Assembly (NCBI RefSeq): GCF_014207855.1
Contig: NZ_JACHKZ010000029.1
Span: 1-45,145 of the forward strand
Reading direction: 5' to 3'
Source: Comamonas odontotermitis
GTDB taxonomy: Bacteria > Pseudomonadota > Gammaproteobacteria > Burkholderiales > Burkholderiaceae_C
DNA: 45,145 bases
The notes below the pieces were generated by a model that made no database searches, had not been told where the DNA came from, and saw only the letters and a list, made by a program, of their open reading frames with translations. Position numbers and translations under genes: made by a program. Of this stretch, positions 43,153-45,145 are shown one piece after another; position 1 is the first letter of the stretch, and each line of letters opens with the position of its first letter.

Positions 43153-43238
43153 GTGCGCGGAGTGTAATCGCAGGTTACGGTTTGGTTACTAGGGTTTTTT
43201 CTAGGATGCTACGTAACAGTTTCAGAAGTTGATAAAAA

Positions 43239-44327
43239 TCAACGCTTTGGTGATGCGGTGGAGCCGCGCACAATGATGGTGCCGGGTAACTCGATCTTCC
43301 TCGCGGGGCTGTGCTTGCCCTGAATGCGCTCGATCAGGCACTGGGCGGCGGCCTGGCCCAGCGCATCGGTAGGCTGGGCCACCGTGGTGAGGCCCGGGCC
43401 CACCAGCGGTGCCCAGTCGGTTTCGTCGATGCCGATCACGCCCAGCTCCTGCCCGGGCACCCAGCCTAGCGCATGGATGGCGCTCGCCGCCCGAAGGCTG
43501 GCAACGCCATTGCCAGCCAGCACCGCAGGCCTGCGGCCCGCCTGCACGGCGGCCTGCCGCCATTGCGCCAGCTGCTGCTGCAGTTGCGGGCCATTGTGGG
43601 CCGCACTCTCCCACACCGATCCCTGCAGCACCTTGCTACGGCTTAAGTAGCGCAAAAACGCCTGCTGGCGGGCAGTGCGGGAGCTCACGCCTGCAATCGG
43701 CTCAGTCACCAGCAAAACCTCGTCAAAACCCTGGGCCTGCAGATGGTCGAGCGCGAGCTGAATGACGCCGGGGTTGTCTACCGTTACGAAATCGGCATCC
43801 ATGCCTTCCATGAAGCGATCCACCAGCACGATGGGTTTGCCATGCAGCTGCGCGTCGTGCCACAGCTGGGCGCTGGTCTCGACGCGGTTGAGGATCATCC
43901 CGTCGAGCTGGTAGGCCGACAGCGCGTGCATGGCATCGCGCTCGCGGCCAGCCTCGTTGCCCAGGTTGAACAGCACCAGCAGATAGCCCGCGGCCTGGCA
44001 GGCTTTTTCAGCCCCTTGCAGCACGGCCACCGAAAACGGGTTGGTCACATCGGCCACCGCCAACCCGATGAGGCGCGTGCGCCCATGCTTGAGCGCCTGC
44101 GCCATGGGGCTGGGCCGGTAATTGAGCTGGGCAATCGCCTGTTGCACGCGCTCGGCCATGTCGGGTGCCAGGATATCGGTGCGGCCATTGAGATAGCGCG
44201 ACACCGAAGCCTTGGAGACCTGCGCCGCCTGCGCCACATCGGCAATCGTGGCACGGGCCTTGGGGCGGGGCGGAGGCGAAGCGGGGCGTTGCACGGAATC
44301 AGACACAGCGGTATCCAAAAAAACCAT
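43239..44327 (-). CDS. ptxS: PtxS-like LacI-family repressor
   Basis: The 362-residue regulator has a LacI helix-turn-helix (TIADVAQAAQVSKASVSRYL, residues about 27-46) with the hinge helix NYRPSPMAQALK, then a periplasmic-binding-like effector domain. PtxS of Pseudomonas binds 2-ketogluconate and controls kguEKTD through the palindrome found here 87 bp after the stop. The gene lies upstream of the operon on the same strand. The first ATG (44327) overlaps an intergenic repeat; a GTG about eight codons later is an alternative start. Confidence 0.88.
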   Translation of the reverse strand: MVFLDTAVSDSVQRPASPPPRPKARATIADVAQAAQVSKASVSRYLNGRTDILAPDMAERVQQAIAQLNYRPSPMAQALKHGRTRLIGLAVADVTNPFSVAVLQGAEKACQAAGYLLVLFNLGNEAGRERDAMHALSAYQLDGMILNRVETSAQLWHDAQLHGKPIVLVDRFMEGMDADFVTVDNPGVIQLALDHLQAQGFDEVLLVTEPIAGVSSRTARQQAFLRYLSRSKVLQGSVWESAAHNGPQLQQQLAQWRQAAVQAGRRPAVLAGNGVASLRAASAIHALGWVPGQELGVIGIDETDWAPLVGPGLTTVAQPTDALGQAAAQCLIERIQGKHSPARKIELPGTIIVRGSTASPKR

Positions 44328-44365
44328 AGCTACCAGCGCACATCCTCATTGAATTTCAAGCATGA
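44326..44365. repeat. ATAGCT-type intergenic repeat, copy D
   Basis: Core ATAGCTACCAGCGCA at 44326-44340, overlapping the ATG of the LacI gene on the other strand. The remaining part is degenerate. Confidence 0.5.
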
Positions 44366-44634
44366 AAACAGCCAAAACCCAACACCAGCAAGCGCCAACA
44401 GCACCAAGATTGATAAACGACCAAAACCCCGAAAAGGGACGGAGGGGCAACGGTGTATGCCTCGGCTGCGATGGTAGCGCCGAATGGGGCCGCGGGGGGC
44501 TGCGCGCGCATCAAAAGGGACGGGGTCTTGTTGGTTTTGCCAGGTCCATCAATAGGAACGGGCCCATTGTTGGCTTTGGCAGAGGGCTGCTTGCGACCCA
44601 AAGCGGAAATTCGCGGACTCTGGCCGTAGCGGAC
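44328..44634. other. Intergenic region without supported gene
   Basis: Apart from repeat copy D this stretch shows no supported gene. An 81-codon leftward frame at 44356-44601 has no family marks or good start. The LacI promoter should lie here, but I cannot place it. Confidence 0.4.
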
Positions 44635-45030
44635 TTACTGCCGATGGTTTTCCGACTCCTTTGTCTCATAGCTGGCGAACGGGCCAGTGAAGAAAAATTC
44701 TGATGTGAGTCGATCAGCTACTACTTGTTGAGTAGGAAAATGGTCTACGAATTCGGGCCAAGCCTCCCGTACGAACTCATCCCACTTCGACACGTCAAGC
44801 TCGTAAATTTTTCCGTCGGCTATGTCGATGAATTCAAAGCCTTGCCTGCGCAGGGTTGTGGCTGCTTGCAGGGCTGCAGTTTCATGATCAGCAGCTGCGA
44901 TGAAAACGGGAACGAATGCCCCGACGAGATTCGCGGGCATCTCAGCGTTGCTGCCTCGCCCAATGTGAACAGTGAGCCGAAACAGCTTTTGAATGGTCGG
45001 TTTATCTTGTTCACGCAAGAAAGAAAACAT
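44635..45030 (-). CDS. Protein of unknown function beside an IS element
   Basis: The 131-residue protein starts MFSFLREQDKPTIQKLF. It is acidic overall, with a central VPVFIAAADHETAALQAATTL helix and a later WDEFVREAWPEF segment. No membrane helix or signal peptide is seen. I do not recognise the family. The ATG lies 22 bp from the end of the IS5-type element, without a ribosome-binding site, so the original upstream part or promoter may have been lost through the insertion. Confidence 0.55.
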   Translation of the reverse strand: MFSFLREQDKPTIQKLFRLTVHIGRGSNAEMPANLVGAFVPVFIAAADHETAALQAATTLRRQGFEFIDIADGKIYELDVSKWDEFVREAWPEFVDHFPTQQVVADRLTSEFFFTGPFASYETKESENHRQ

Positions 45031-45052
45031 GTTCGATTTTGTCGATGTAAGT

Positions 45053-45145
45053 GGCTTTGTTGCATAAATCGGTTTGAGACTGAGTCTCCCCAAACCCCAG
45101 ACGTAGTTATGCCACGGCCACCGTTTGGGGCGTGCCCAGCTCGGT
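45053..45145 (-). mobile_element. IS5-family (IS903-type) insertion sequence, one end
   Basis: GGCTTTGTTGCATAAATCG at 45053-45071 resembles the IS903 terminal repeat (GGCTTTGTTGAATAAATC). The element continues past the window edge. It contains the end of a transposase gene. Confidence 0.85.
45107..45145 (-). CDS. IS5-family transposase, C-terminal end (partial)
   Basis: The frame entering from the right edge ends TELGTPQTVAVA then stop. The MTELG-P-S/T-V-A ending is typical of IS5/IS903-type transposases. Only 12 residues are inside the window; whether the gene is intact cannot be seen. Confidence 0.75.
   Translation of the reverse strand, partial: TELGTPQTVAVA

Noticed and set aside
44356..44601. 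An 81-codon minus-strand frame between the LacI gene and the unknown gene at the right edge.
   Set aside because: No ribosome-binding site or family; the sequence is Pro/Ala-rich as chance GC-rich frames are.
1..45145. CRISPR array, prophage or polymorphic toxin locus.
   Set aside because: No regularly spaced direct repeats, phage structural genes, integrase or toxin-like modules were seen.

Overview
The window is high-GC betaproteobacterial chromosomal DNA. The gene content (parA, parB, rsmG, mnmG, rdgC, class A PBP), the style of the intergenic repeats and the kgu gene set best fit the Comamonadaceae (Comamonas, Delftia or Acidovorax type). This placement is inference from recognised families, not a database match. 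No rRNA, tRNA or CRISPR array was found.

Layout. Positions 1-9.7 kb hold metabolic and accessory genes: a solitary DnaB-like ATPase, a LysR regulator beside a cobalamin adenosyltransferase, an FAD-linked D-2-hydroxyacid dehydrogenase, a divergent MFS/AraC pair, a flavin reductase-like protein, an acetyltransferase-like protein and a CsgG-like lipoprotein. Positions 9.9-16.7 kb are the chromosome-partition region: parB, a small hydrolase, parA, a LysE exporter, rsmG and mnmG, all transcribed leftward, with four parS sites between 14.1 and 16.7 kb. Two parS sites lie inside mnmG and one forms the stem of a terminator. Positions 16.0-20.5 kb carry a GST, a copZ-cueR copper pair, rdgC, a Spy/CpxP-like protein and a PagL-like lipid A deacylase.

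Positions about 20.9-23.2 kb are AT-rich and gene-free, with roughly fifteen exact or near DnaA boxes in two clusters separated by a GC-richer block. With parS only 4-8 kb away this is the likely replication origin (oriC), yet dnaA is not in the window.

Positions 23.7-30.5 kb hold a ribosome-hibernation factor, a GNAT enzyme, SlyD, 3-hydroxybutyrate dehydrogenase, PBP1A and a siderophore-interacting protein behind a Fur-like box. Positions 30.7-36.0 kb are a leftward four-gene cluster (DUF4178, DUF350, membrane-fused aminopropyltransferase, Tat-type FAD oxidoreductase), which looks like a polyamine-linked envelope system with no assigned function. A Fur-like box lies between it and a DUF2061 membrane gene. 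A 161-bp MITE follows.

Positions 37.2-44.3 kb form a 2-ketogluconate utilisation cluster: kguD, kguK, kguE, a four-gene polar-amino-acid-type ABC transporter and a PtxS-like LacI repressor. A perfect PtxS palindrome lies at the operon promoter. The right edge enters an IS5-family insertion sequence whose end lies 22 bp upstream of an unrecognised gene.
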